From an uncultured Faecalibacterium sp. (GTDB lineage: Bacteria > Bacillota > Clostridia > Oscillospirales > Ruminococcaceae): DNA of 20,571 bases. Shown here in pieces: positions 6,641 to 14,967 of this stretch; the first letter of the stretch is position 1; each line of letters starts with the position of its first letter. The notes beneath the pieces are model-generated. The model was not told the DNA's origin, searched no databases, and saw only the letters and a list, made by a program, of their open reading frames with translations. Where the stretch lies: assembly GCA_934540955.1 (NCBI GenBank), contig CAKTCY010000040.1, positions 1 through 20,571 of the forward strand, given 5' to 3'. A program made the translations under genes and the position numbers.

Positions 6641-6662
6641 CCGCTCTGGAAGGGGCGGTTTT
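6641..6662 (+). promoter_or_regulatory. Leader hairpin with T run before the MATE gene
   Basis: CCGCTC (6641-6646) can pair with GGGCGG (6653-6658), one pair being T-G, followed by TTTT (6659-6662). It lies between the -10 box and the ribosome site. The shape is that of a weak intrinsic terminator or attenuator, but the stem is only 6 bp. Confidence 0.35.
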
Positions 6663-6689
6663 CTCGTTTTTGAAGGAGGATATTTTCCC

Positions 6690-8069
6690 ATGACCCAGCA
6701 GGACCGCACTGCGGTGCAATATCATAAAATGACCGAGACCCCTATCCCCCGGCTGATCCTCAGTCTGGCCGCGCCCACGATTTTAAGTATGCTGATCACC
6801 AGCATCTACAATCTGGCCGATACCTTTTTTGTGGGACGTATCTCCACCAGTGCTTCCGGCGCGGTGGGTGTTGTTTCCAGCCTGATGGCCATCATACAGG
6901 CGCTGGGCTTTATGCTGGGGCACGGCTCCGGCACCATCATCAGCCGCCGCTTGGGCAGTCAGGATACCCACGCCGCCACCCGCTTTGCTTCCACCAGCTT
7001 TTTTACGGCGCTGGCCTTTGGCGTAGTGCTGGCAGTGGTCGGTCTTGCCACCCTGCCGGACTTTATGATGCTGCTGGGCAGCACCGAGACCATTCTGCCC
7101 CATGCCTGTGCCTACGCCCGCCCCATCCTGCTTGCCGCACCGCTGATGATCTCCAGTCTAGTGATGAACAACATCCTGCGGTATGAGGGCAAGGCAAACC
7201 TTGCCATGATCGGTCTTGTCACCGGCGGGCTGCTGAACATTGCGCTGGACCCGCTGTTCATGTTCGTTTTAGGGCTGGGCACTGCCGGTGCCGGCATTGC
7301 CACCGCGCTCAGCCAGACCATCAGCTTCGGCATCCTGCTGTATATGTTCCTGCAGGGCAAAACGGTCAGCCAGTTCCGGCTTTCTGCCGTCACCCGGGAG
7401 CCGCGCGAGTTTTTGCAGATCCTTGCAGGCGGCGCGCCCAGCTTTGGCCGTCAGGGGCTGAACAGCATCGGCGGGATGCTGCTCAACATCGCCGCCCGCA
7501 GCTACGGCGATGCCGCCGTGGCGGGCATGAGCATCGTGACCCGCATCTTTCTGTTCATCCTCTCGGTGGCCATCGGCGTGGGACAGGGCTTGCAGCCGGT
7601 GGCGTCCTTCAACTACGGCGCCCGCAAGTACCACCGGGTACGACAGGCCGCCGTCTTTACCCTGCAAGCCGCCTTTGTGCTGCTGGTGGTGCTGATCGTG
7701 GTGTGCTGGTGGAACGATGAAAGCCTGATCCGGCTGTTCCGGGACGACCCGGAGGTTACCGCCGTGGCGCTGCCCGCCTTCCGCTACCAGTGCTTTGCCA
7801 TCCTTCTGCAGCCGGTGATCGTGGTGACCAACATGACCTTCCAGAGCGTGGGCAAGGCCGGGCGCGCCACCTTTCTGGCCTGCTGCCGACAGGGCGTGTG
7901 CTTTATCCCGCTGATCTTAGTATTGCCCCGGGTGCTGGGGCTTGTGGGCGTGGAGCTCTGCCAGCCCATTGCGGATGCGCTCACCTTTTTCATCTCGCTG
8001 CCCTTTTTGCTGGCCTTTCTGCGGCAGCTGGAGCAGATGGAAGCCGAAGCGTCCCCGGCGCAGCTGTAA
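6690..8069 (+). CDS. MATE-family multidrug/cation antiporter (459 aa)
   Basis: Polytopic membrane exporter that swaps Na+ or H+ for organic cations or other compounds. It shows the MATE family pattern: an N-terminal PIPRLILSLAAPTILSMLITSIYNLADTFFVGR segment, the second-half counterpart around APSFGRQGLNSIGGMLLNIAARSYGDAAVAGMSIVTRI, GVGQGLQPVASFNYGARKYHRVRQA in the second half, and about twelve hydrophobic segments in two bundles. Length fits the MepA-like branch. The ATG at 6690 has GAAGGAGGA about 10 bases upstream. It is read divergently from the lectin/histone-tail gene. The substrate cannot be inferred. The inverted repeat at 6566-6589 and the leader hairpin hint at regulated expression. 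Confidence 0.94.
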   Translation: MTQQDRTAVQYHKMTETPIPRLILSLAAPTILSMLITSIYNLADTFFVGRISTSASGAVGVVSSLMAIIQALGFMLGHGSGTIISRRLGSQDTHAATRFASTSFFTALAFGVVLAVVGLATLPDFMMLLGSTETILPHACAYARPILLAAPLMISSLVMNNILRYEGKANLAMIGLVTGGLLNIALDPLFMFVLGLGTAGAGIATALSQTISFGILLYMFLQGKTVSQFRLSAVTREPREFLQILAGGAPSFGRQGLNSIGGMLLNIAARSYGDAAVAGMSIVTRIFLFILSVAIGVGQGLQPVASFNYGARKYHRVRQAAVFTLQAAFVLLVVLIVVCWWNDESLIRLFRDDPEVTAVALPAFRYQCFAILLQPVIVVTNMTFQSVGKAGRATFLACCRQGVCFIPLILVLPRVLGLVGVELCQPIADALTFFISLPFLLAFLRQLEQMEAEASPAQL

Positions 8070-8089
8070 TGTAATTGTAACCGTTTTTT

Positions 8090-8128
8090 GCCGCATTTTT
8101 CTGCAAGCTCTGCAATGAAAAATGCGGC
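8090..8128. repeat. Perfect 12-bp inverted repeat after the MATE gene
   Basis: GCCGCATTTTTC (8090-8101) pairs exactly with GAAAAATGCGGC (8117-8128), and TGCA occurs on both sides of the inner loop (AGCTC), so the stem may extend with a bulge. There is a T run before the stem but none after it on either strand, so it is not a standard intrinsic terminator. It may be an mRNA 3'-end stabiliser or a degenerate terminator. Confidence 0.6.
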
Positions 8129-8190
8129 TGCTTCGTATTCTGAGTGAACGGTAAAATTTTCCTCCCTGTTTTTGCAAAGGAGTGTTTTTT

Positions 8191-9822
8191 ATGAAGCGTG
8201 TTGTCTTGCGTATCGGCTGCGGGGCGCTCTGCGCCGCCCTTGCCCTTACTTTAGGCTGCGGCTGCTCCCTGCTGCCGCCCGCCACCGGCGTGCCGGGCGC
8301 TGCCAGCTCTGCCGTCTCAGTGCCCACAGACGACAGCGGCAAGCCCCTGTACGACCCTGCCGTGCTGAACGATGGCCGTCTGCGGGTGCTGTACTGCTAC
8401 GGCCGTTCCGGGAGCAGCACCACCATCCTGTGCGGCAGCACCCCGCTGCACCAGTCTGCCCGCAGTGAGAACGTCTCGCTGGTGGAGGACAGTGCTACCG
8501 GTGCAGCAGACTACTGGCTGCGCAGCTGGTCCGACCCCACCGGCCGGGGCGGGCGCCGCACCGCCCTGTACGATAAGACCGGCACCAAGGTGATGTCCTT
8601 TGAGGGCGAGCAGAGCGCCACCCTGCAAAACGGCCTGCTGGTGCTGCAGGAGAGCCGCCTGATCGATGGTGGATACGTCCCGGAGTCCGGCCACGGCACC
8701 TGTCAGGTCATCGACCTTGCCACCGGTGCTGCGCTGCCGGTGCCGGAGGGCGCGTACAGCTGTACCGTATGCGGCGATAAGCTGGTGTTCAGCTGCTACG
8801 CCCGCCCGGAAGGACTGGACGATTACGACTGGGATACGGACGACCGCCTGCACAGCTGGGTGGTGGTGCAGGAAAAGGACGGTACCCCTGTCTACCGGGC
8901 CGAGGCCACCTCGGCATACCGTCTTTTCTATGACAGCGACACCCTGAGCGACTGGGTGGAGCTGGATACTGCCACCACCGAAAACACCGTCCGTCCGCAG
9001 AGCTTATACAACACCCAGACCGGCGAGCAGTACACGGGCTTTTTGCAGGTCTACCCGGGCGGTCTTGCCAGCTTTTCCACCAGTGATGGCCGGTACGAGC
9101 TGCGGGACATGACCACCGAGGACCGCGGACTGATCGCCACCTTTGACGAGCAGCCCAGCCAGTATTTCCCGGGCTATGTGGTAACATGGCACAGCGGCGA
9201 GGACCACGGCTACGAGCTCTATGATCTGGAGACCGGTGCAAAGACCCCGCTGTACGATGTGGACGCCACCGACAGCACCGTAGCCGTCTACGCGCAGGAC
9301 GGCAGTCTGCGGGTGTACAGCAAGGATAACGGCAAGCTGCTGACCGACACCACCGTAGAGCCGGTGGAGCACCAGCAGCGGGTACGGATGAGCAACTGCG
9401 GCAGCGGCTACGTCTGGCTGGAGCTGCAGGACAACGACCACTACGAGACCACCGCCACCCGGCTGTACGGCCCGCAGGGGCTTGTCAGCGACCTGACCGC
9501 CCTGCAGGGCAAGTACAGCTACGTTAACTACCTGACCACCGACCCTGACGGCAGACCCATGTTCTACGGCAGCCGCGATGCTGCGGGCAGCGCCTACGGC
9601 AACGTGTGCGATGTGCTGGATGCAGACGGCAAGGTGGTGCTGCAGGGGCTTGCCAGTTGCACCGGGTACTATTCCAACAGCCTGAACGCCCTGCCCGACC
9701 ATGTGTTTGCCGCACAGCGGGGCTTTTATGTGGGCTGGATGGACACAAGCGGCAACTGGCTGTACTGCCAGAGTATTTTCTCGTCTGCCACTGCGGACGA
9801 TGAACCGAGTTACGGCTATTGA
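8191..9822 (+). CDS. Large secreted lipoprotein, possible beta-propeller fold, function unknown (543 aa)
   Basis: The signal peptide MKRVVLRIGCGALCAALALTLGC ends at a lipobox-like TLGC (Cys23; a second cysteine follows at 25), so the protein should be lipid-anchored outside. The remaining 520 residues contain repeated strand-turn units (ALYDKTGTKVMSFEGE, SLYNTQTGEQYTGFLQVYPGG, YELYDLETGAKTPLYDVD, LRVYSKDNGKLLTDT, DVLDADGKVVLQG), a pattern seen in beta-propeller or PQQ/WD-like proteins. This fold is inference; I cannot place the family. The start is the ATG at 8191 with AAAGGAG eight bases upstream; an upstream in-frame GTG at 8182 overlaps that site. The next gene, a PstS-like lipoprotein, starts 17 bases after the stop, so the two are probably co-expressed and may act together. 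Confidence 0.85.
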   Translation: MKRVVLRIGCGALCAALALTLGCGCSLLPPATGVPGAASSAVSVPTDDSGKPLYDPAVLNDGRLRVLYCYGRSGSSTTILCGSTPLHQSARSENVSLVEDSATGAADYWLRSWSDPTGRGGRRTALYDKTGTKVMSFEGEQSATLQNGLLVLQESRLIDGGYVPESGHGTCQVIDLATGAALPVPEGAYSCTVCGDKLVFSCYARPEGLDDYDWDTDDRLHSWVVVQEKDGTPVYRAEATSAYRLFYDSDTLSDWVELDTATTENTVRPQSLYNTQTGEQYTGFLQVYPGGLASFSTSDGRYELRDMTTEDRGLIATFDEQPSQYFPGYVVTWHSGEDHGYELYDLETGAKTPLYDVDATDSTVAVYAQDGSLRVYSKDNGKLLTDTTVEPVEHQQRVRMSNCGSGYVWLELQDNDHYETTATRLYGPQGLVSDLTALQGKYSYVNYLTTDPDGRPMFYGSRDAAGSAYGNVCDVLDADGKVVLQGLASCTGYYSNSLNALPDHVFAAQRGFYVGWMDTSGNWLYCQSIFSSATADDEPSYGY

Positions 9823-9839
9823 TCTAGGAGGGCTTTCTT

Positions 9840-10844
9840 ATGAAAAACGCTAAAATTTCCCGCCGCAGCTTTCTGCTGGGGCTGGCTGCCTGCTCCGCCG
9901 CCGGGGTGCTGACCGCCTGCAAGGGCGTGGATGCGCCCTCCGGCAGCACGGCTTCCTCTGCCGCAGAGCAGCCCGCATCCTCTGCGGCTTCCTCTGCCGT
10001 GCAGCAGGCAGAGCCGTTTCTGACCGTGGAGGAGTTTCCCCCGCTGGACGGCAGCACCGCCTGCATCCCGCTGATGGCGCAGATGCTGGCCGATACCACC
10101 GGCACGGACCTGGAGGAAGCCCGCAGCGGCATCACCGTGAGCACCACCGCCTACGCATGGGAAAACTTTGGTCTGTACGACACCACCACCCGGATGCTGG
10201 TGGTGTACGAAGCGCCGGACTATGTAAAGGAAGAGCTGCAGGAGGCCAATGTGCAGCTGGAGCAAAAGCCCATCGGGGTGGATGCGCTGGTGTTCATCGT
10301 CAACGAGGACAACCCCGTGCAGGCGCTTACCCGGCAGCAGCTGCGGGACATCTACGCCGGGAAGATCACCAACTGGAAGGACGTGGGCGGCAAGGATCAG
10401 GACATCGTTGCCTTTCAGCGCGGCGAGGACTCCGGCAGTCAGACCCTGTTCAAAAAGCTGCTCATTCAGGGCGGTGAGCTGATGACCCCGCCCTCTGAGC
10501 TGGCTCCCGCCGCCATGGGCGAGCTGGTAGACAGCATCGCCGATTACAACAACAGCGCCAACGCCATCGGCTTTTCCGTGTATTACTACATCGACCAGAT
10601 GTACTCTAAGCCCGGGCTGCGGCTGCTGGCGGTGGACGATGTAGCCCCCAGCAACGACACCCTTGCCGACGGCAGCTACCCTCTGTGCAACGATTTTTAC
10701 GCCGTCATCCACCCGGACGCCGCCGCCGACAGCCCGGAGCGCATCCTGTATGACTGGCTGGACACCGACGCCGGGCAGGACTGCATCAAAAAGTCCGGCT
10801 ATGTGGCCGTCGGCCCGCAGACCACCGTCACCATCGTGGATTGA
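9840..10844 (+). CDS. PstS-like substrate-binding lipoprotein with twin-arginine-type signal (334 aa)
   Basis: An extracytoplasmic solute-binding protein of the phosphate-type PBP family. The N-terminus has SRRSFLLG (Arg8-Arg9) followed by a hydrophobic stretch and the lipobox LTAC (Cys27), then a Ser/Ala linker to about residue 55. The body shows PstS-family features: DALVFIVNEDNPVQALTRQQLRDIYAGKITNWKDVGG (about 148-184), then QRGEDSGSQTLF (about 193-204), where family members bind the anion. No pstC, pstA or pstB permease gene lies next to it, so it is an orphan binding protein or a sensor. It follows the propeller-like lipoprotein by 17 bases, and its ATG has AGGAGGG upstream. The ligand (phosphate or other oxyanion) is unproven. 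Confidence 0.85.
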   Translation: MKNAKISRRSFLLGLAACSAAGVLTACKGVDAPSGSTASSAAEQPASSAASSAVQQAEPFLTVEEFPPLDGSTACIPLMAQMLADTTGTDLEEARSGITVSTTAYAWENFGLYDTTTRMLVVYEAPDYVKEELQEANVQLEQKPIGVDALVFIVNEDNPVQALTRQQLRDIYAGKITNWKDVGGKDQDIVAFQRGEDSGSQTLFKKLLIQGGELMTPPSELAPAAMGELVDSIADYNNSANAIGFSVYYYIDQMYSKPGLRLLAVDDVAPSNDTLADGSYPLCNDFYAVIHPDAAADSPERILYDWLDTDAGQDCIKKSGYVAVGPQTTVTIVD

Positions 10845-10846
10845 AA

Positions 10847-10875
10847 TTGACAGACCTTCTCTCGTCTGCTACAAT
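10847..10875 (+). promoter_or_regulatory. Promoter of the PsiE-like gene
   Basis: TTGACA (10847-10852), a 17-base spacer and TACAAT (10870-10875). It starts three bases after the stop codon of the PstS-like gene, so the PsiE-like gene has its own start even if some read-through occurs. Confidence 0.88.
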
Positions 10876-10931
10876 AAAGGCAGGATTTTGTCGATCTTTA
10901 TGCAGCAGAATGCCGAAAGGAAGGTCTTACT

Positions 10932-11462
10932 ATGGAACATCCCTCTCACCCGGTAGAAAGCCACTGGCGCACCTCCCTGCGTAACCGCATCATTCAGGCC
11001 TCCAGCCTGCTGGAGGTGCTGTTGTCCGGGCTGGTGCTGATCGGTCTGCTGCTCAGCGTTGTGCCGCTGATCCGCTGGATGCCCGGCCTGCTGTTCGACG
11101 GCAACGAGGCAGAGATCCGCACCTTTCTGGAGCGCAGCTTGGACATTGTGATCGGCATCGAGTTCATCAAGATGCTGGCCAAGCACAGCCCCGGCAGCAG
11201 CCTTGAGGTGCTGCTTTACGCTATTGCGCGGCATCTGGTGGTGGGGCACGATTCCGCCGTGGAGAACCTGCTCAGCGTGGGCGCGATCGCGCTGATCTTC
11301 ATCGTGCGCAAATTCTTCTTTGTCCCGGCCTTTGGCGCACACCTGCCGGACGGCCACCCCGCGCCGGATCTTACCCCCGCCCAGAGCGGCATCCCCGCCG
11401 ACTGGTTCCGTCGGCGGCATTCCGAGGCAAAGCCTGAGGAAGAGACTGAGACAAAGGAATAA
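10932..11462 (+). CDS. PsiE-like small membrane protein (176 aa)
   Basis: An integral membrane protein with about four hydrophobic segments (about residues 22-52, 69-80, 91-104 and 112-130). The core SLDIVIGIEFIKMLAKHSPGSSLEVLLYAIARHLVVGHDSAVENLLSVGAIALIFIVRKFFF resembles the phosphate-starvation-inducible PsiE family by layout; this is a by-eye assignment and I hold it loosely. The N-terminus is polar (MEHPSHPVESHWRTSLRNR) and the C-terminal 40 residues are a charged cytoplasmic tail (RRRHSEAKPEEETETKE). The ATG at 10932 has AAGGAAGG upstream. The position after a PstS-like gene is suggestive of a phosphate link, but it has its own promoter and a strong terminator, and no Pho-box was identified. 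Confidence 0.7.
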   Translation: MEHPSHPVESHWRTSLRNRIIQASSLLEVLLSGLVLIGLLLSVVPLIRWMPGLLFDGNEAEIRTFLERSLDIVIGIEFIKMLAKHSPGSSLEVLLYAIARHLVVGHDSAVENLLSVGAIALIFIVRKFFFVPAFGAHLPDGHPAPDLTPAQSGIPADWFRRRHSEAKPEEETETKE

Positions 11463-11472
11463 GCATACACAA

Positions 11473-11519
11473 AAAACCACCCCGCAGCGGCCGGTGAACG
11501 GCTGCTGCGGGGTGGTTTT
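11473..11519. terminator. Strong bidirectional terminator between the PsiE-like gene and plsY
   Basis: A perfect 16-bp stem, AAAACCACCCCGCAGC (11473-11488) with its complement (11504-11519). The A-rich foot on one side and T-rich foot on the other serve both convergent transcripts. Confidence 0.94.
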
Positions 11520-11529
11520 GTATTTTCTG

Positions 11530-12192
11530 TTACTTTTTGCCGTGACGGCCAAAGCGGTACTCCTTGCCCTCGCGGATGCGCTGGATGTTGGAGCGGTGCA
11601 TATAAATGACCATTGCGCCCATGATCACCGAGCCGATAGTGCACACGGTAAGGTCGGCGGCAGAATAGCCCCGGAACACCCCGTACAGGACGGTGAGCAC
11701 CGGGTAGAGTGCTGCCATGGTCACGCTGCCCAGCGATACCATGCCGGTGGGCAGCAGGCAGGCCAGAAAGATGACCGCCAGAAAGGGGATCAGCACCGGC
11801 TGGATGGCCAGAATGGTGCCGCCCGCCACCAGCACGCCCTTGCCGCCCTTGAAGCCGAAATACAGGGGCTTCAGGTGACCGATAATGGCAAAGATGGCGG
11901 AAAGGTACACCGCCAGATAGGGCGAGAGCGTGGTGTCTTCCGGCATCAGGGTGAACAGCCAGCGGCCGATGCACACAGCCAGCACGCCCTTGAGCACATC
12001 ACCGAAAGCGGTAAGTGCCGCTGCCTTTTTGCCGAAGGTGCGCAGCATATTGGTCATGCCCGCCGCACCGCTGCCGTACTTGCGCACGTCATCGTGGTAC
12101 AAAAACTTGCTGACGAGGATACCGGTGTCGATGCTGCCCAGCAGATACGCCTGCACAGCGGACACCGCAGCGATGAGAACAGATTTCATCAT
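11530..12192 (-). CDS. plsY: Glycerol-3-phosphate acyltransferase PlsY (220 aa)
   Basis: Membrane enzyme that transfers the acyl group of acyl-phosphate to position 1 of glycerol-3-phosphate, the first step of phospholipid synthesis. It shows the family motifs GSGAAGMTNMLRTFG (about 40-54) and IGHLKPLYFGFKGGKGV (about 104-120), between hydrophobic segments. Length is usual. The start at 12192 or the adjacent ATG at 12189 cannot be decided; both follow GGGAGG closely. It is the last gene of the leftward operon, 18 bases after der, and ends at the bidirectional terminator. Confidence 0.95.
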   Translation of the reverse strand: MMKSVLIAAVSAVQAYLLGSIDTGILVSKFLYHDDVRKYGSGAAGMTNMLRTFGKKAAALTAFGDVLKGVLAVCIGRWLFTLMPEDTTLSPYLAVYLSAIFAIIGHLKPLYFGFKGGKGVLVAGGTILAIQPVLIPFLAVIFLACLLPTGMVSLGSVTMAALYPVLTVLYGVFRGYSAADLTVCTIGSVIMGAMVIYMHRSNIQRIREGKEYRFGRHGKK

Positions 12193-12210
12193 CTGAGCCT
12201 CCCTGACGTG

Positions 12211-13554
12211 TTATACGTCCTTGGCACCCACCTCGCCGGAGCCGCGCTCCCGCACGACCAGACGGATGGGCGTATGCTCCAGACCAAAGCTTTCGCGGAT
12301 CTGGTTGATGAGATACCGCTGATAGCTGAAGTGGAACAGGTGCTTTGCGTTCACGAAGGCCACAAACGTGGGGGGACGGGTGGAGGCCTGCGTCAGGTAG
12401 TAGATCTTCAGGCGGCGGCCCTTGTCGCTGGGGGGCTGCATCCGGGCGGTAGCGCGGGCCAGCATCTCGTTCAGCACGCCGGTGGGCACGCGGGCACCGT
12501 TCTCGGCGTCCACATCCCGGATCAGCTGCATCAGCTTGTTCACATTGTAGCCGGTCTGGGCAGAGATGAAGATGATGGGTGCGTAGCCCATAAAGCTGAA
12601 GCACTCGGCATAGCCCCGGCGCTGCAGCTCCATGGTGTTGGTCTCCTTGCCCTCCACGGCATCCCACTTGTTCACCACGATGATGCAGGCCTTGCCCTGC
12701 TCGTGGGCGTAGCCTGCCACCTTGCTGTCCTGCTCGGTAAAGCCGACGGTGGCATCCACAAGGATCAGCGCCACGCGGCTGCGCTCCACAGCGGCCAGTG
12801 CACGCACCACCATGTAGCGCTCCAGACCATCGCTGATGTTGCTGCGCTTGCGCAGACCGGCGGTATCGGTAAAGATGAACTTGCCGTAGGCGTTGTCCAC
12901 CGGGGTGTCGATGGCATCGCGGGTGGTGCCGGCCTCGTTGGCAACGATCATGCGGTTCTCGCCCAGAATGCGGTTGGTCAGGCTGGACTTGCCCACGTTG
13001 GGGCGGCCGATGATGGCAACGGGGATGCGATCCTCCTCCACCACGGTCTCGCTGAAGTCCAGATGGGCGCACACTGCATCCAGCAGGTCGCCTGTGCCGT
13101 GACCGTGCACGGAAGAAATGGGCATCACCTCGTCAAAGCCGAGGTTGTAGAACTCGTACAGCTCCATGGGAGCCTCGCCCACCTTGTCGCACTTGTTCAC
13201 GGCAAGAATGATGGGCTTGTGGCTGCGGCGCAGCATATGTGCCACGTCCTCGTCGGCTGCGGTCAGGCCGTTGCGCACGTCCGTGACCATGATGATGCAG
13301 TCGGCGGTGTCAATGGCGATCTGCGCCTGCTCGCGCATATGGGCCAGAATGCCCTCGGTGGCCTTGGGCTCGATGCCGCCGGTATCCACCAGCAAAAACT
13401 CGTGGCCGTTCCACTCGCAGTTGGCAAAAATGCGGTCGCGGGTAATGCCCGGGGTATCCTCCACAATGGCAAGGCGCTGGCCGCACAGCTTATTGAACAG
13501 GGTGGATTTGCCCACGTTGGGGCGGCCCACCACTGCTACGATCGGTTTGCTCAT
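12211..13554 (-). CDS. der: Ribosome biogenesis GTPase Der (EngA), 447 aa
   Basis: Double-domain GTPase needed for assembly of the 50S subunit. Two complete G domains are visible: GRPNVGKS at 10-17 with DTGG (57-60) and NKCD (120-123), and a second GRPNVGKS at 183-190 with DTAG (230-233) and NKWD (295-298). The C-terminal KH-like domain (about 355-435) is present with KIYYLTQASTRPPTF and YQRYLINQIRESFG. The start is the ATG at 13554 beginning MSKPIVAVVG, with GAAAGGAGGAG upstream; an in-frame ATG at 13590 lies before the ribosome site. It lies 50 bases after the DUF512 gene and 18 before plsY in a common Clostridia order. Confidence 0.98.
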   Translation of the reverse strand: MSKPIVAVVGRPNVGKSTLFNKLCGQRLAIVEDTPGITRDRIFANCEWNGHEFLLVDTGGIEPKATEGILAHMREQAQIAIDTADCIIMVTDVRNGLTAADEDVAHMLRRSHKPIILAVNKCDKVGEAPMELYEFYNLGFDEVMPISSVHGHGTGDLLDAVCAHLDFSETVVEEDRIPVAIIGRPNVGKSSLTNRILGENRMIVANEAGTTRDAIDTPVDNAYGKFIFTDTAGLRKRSNISDGLERYMVVRALAAVERSRVALILVDATVGFTEQDSKVAGYAHEQGKACIIVVNKWDAVEGKETNTMELQRRGYAECFSFMGYAPIIFISAQTGYNVNKLMQLIRDVDAENGARVPTGVLNEMLARATARMQPPSDKGRRLKIYYLTQASTRPPTFVAFVNAKHLFHFSYQRYLINQIRESFGLEHTPIRLVVRERGSGEVGAKDV

Positions 13555-13604
13555 GGGGTCTCCTCCTTTCTTAAAAGGGGTAAAATACAATAAAAATGGC
13601 GTTA

Positions 13605-14942
13605 TCAGCTGCCGCTCTTTCTTCTGCGGGCAATGTGCAGGCCGCTGCGCAGCAGGGCGCGGGCTTCGTCCCCGCCTGCCGTAGGCAGCACCTCCACCTT
13701 TACGCCCAGCTGCTGTCCCAGCTGCTCTACCGTGATATCGTCAAGGAAGGTATCCTTTTCCTCCCGCAGCATCACAGCCGGGATGCCCAGCGTTTTTGTG
13801 GCAAGCTTGCCTGCGCACTGGGCAATGATATCGGTAGCGGTGATGAGGCCGGTCACCCCAACATTGCCGCCGAAAAAGCGGTTCTGGATGGTGTGGACGT
13901 GCACGGTGATCATAGGGTACTGCCGGTGCAGCTCCTCCATCATGCGGGTGATGAGGGGCGCTGCCATGGTGCCGGTGACCACGTCCAGCTCCTTGGTGCC
14001 GTAGACCCGGTGGGGCTTGTCCAGCTCTGCCAGAAATTCTTCCTCGAACAGGCGCATCATACCCACGCCGTTTTCCAGCTGGTCGTAGTCCTCGTAGAAC
14101 GCCGCCGCAGGGATGGGGCGGCCCGCCTTGAGGTACCATTCATCGCTGGGGTAGATGATGCGCTTGCCGTGGCGGCGCTTGCATTCATCGCCGAATTCTT
14201 CCATAATGTCGATGACCTCGGCGCTGGTCTTTGCATCGTAGGGCACCTGCGGGTACAGATTTTTGCGGTAATCCGTAATGCCGCAGGGCACAGCTGCAAT
14301 GCTTTGCACCATGGGGGTCAGCTCCAGCAGGTCGGCAAGGGTGCGGCGCAGCTCGTCGCCGTCGTTGATGCCGCGGCAGAGCACCAGCTGACAGTTGACG
14401 GCAATGCCGCCCTCCACCAGCCGGGGCAGGTACTTGAGCACCTCGCCGCCGCGCTTATTGGCCAGCATCCGCACCCGCAGCTGGGGATTGGTGGTGTGCA
14501 CCGAGATGTTGATGGGCGAGATGTGCATCTTGATGATGCGGTCGATCTCGTGATCCTGCATATTGGTCATGGTGATGTAGTTGCCGAACAAAAAGCTCAG
14601 CCGCTCGTCATCATCCTTAAAATACAGGCTCTCGCGCATACCCGGGGGCATCTGGTCGATGAAGCAGAACATACAGTGATTCGCGCAGGTATGCTTTGCA
14701 TCGCCCAGATAGGTCTTGAACCCGCAGCCAAAGGGACCGCGCTGCGGCCGCTGCACCTCCCACTCCCGGATGCCGTCTGCTACCCGGGCCTTCAGGTGGA
14801 AGCTGCTGCTGTCGGTATAAAAATCGTAGTCCAGCGAGTCGTTCAGCTCGTTATTGTCCACGCTCAGCAGTTCGTCACCGGGGGCAAGGCCAAGAGCCTC
14901 GGCCTCGCTGCCGGCGTCCACCTGCTCGATCCGTATCGCCAT
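13605..14942 (-). CDS. PDZ domain, radical SAM and DUF512 protein (445 aa)
   Basis: Residues about 1-60 form a PDZ-like domain (IEQVDAGSEAEALGLAPGDELLSVDN). The radical SAM core has the cluster motif C86-ANH-C90-MF-C93, binding a 4Fe-4S cluster with S-adenosylmethionine, followed by FIDQMPPGMRESLYFKDDD and the FLFGNYITMTN segment. The DUF512 C-terminal part contains ITDYRKNLYP and GLITATDIIAQ. The family is widespread in Clostridia next to der; its substrate is not established, to my knowledge. I chose the ATG at 14942 because AAGGAGG lies 9 bases upstream; the in-frame ATG at 14948 would be only three bases from that site. It follows rpmF across a hairpin and is followed by der. Confidence 0.9.
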   Translation of the reverse strand: MAIRIEQVDAGSEAEALGLAPGDELLSVDNNELNDSLDYDFYTDSSSFHLKARVADGIREWEVQRPQRGPFGCGFKTYLGDAKHTCANHCMFCFIDQMPPGMRESLYFKDDDERLSFLFGNYITMTNMQDHEIDRIIKMHISPINISVHTTNPQLRVRMLANKRGGEVLKYLPRLVEGGIAVNCQLVLCRGINDGDELRRTLADLLELTPMVQSIAAVPCGITDYRKNLYPQVPYDAKTSAEVIDIMEEFGDECKRRHGKRIIYPSDEWYLKAGRPIPAAAFYEDYDQLENGVGMMRLFEEEFLAELDKPHRVYGTKELDVVTGTMAAPLITRMMEELHRQYPMITVHVHTIQNRFFGGNVGVTGLITATDIIAQCAGKLATKTLGIPAVMLREEKDTFLDDITVEQLGQQLGVKVEVLPTAGGDEARALLRSGLHIARRRKSGS

Positions 14943-14967
14943 CTGCATCCACCTCCTTGAAAGCACA

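Noticed and set aside
11320..13593. A 757-codon open frame on the plus strand
   Set aside because: It lies antisense to plsY and der, which are unmistakable. The translation is low-complexity His/Ala/Gly/Val-rich, as expected from the antisense of GC-rich codons.
13596..14960. A 454-codon plus-strand frame
   Set aside because: Antisense to the DUF512 radical SAM gene, whose motifs and start signals are clear.
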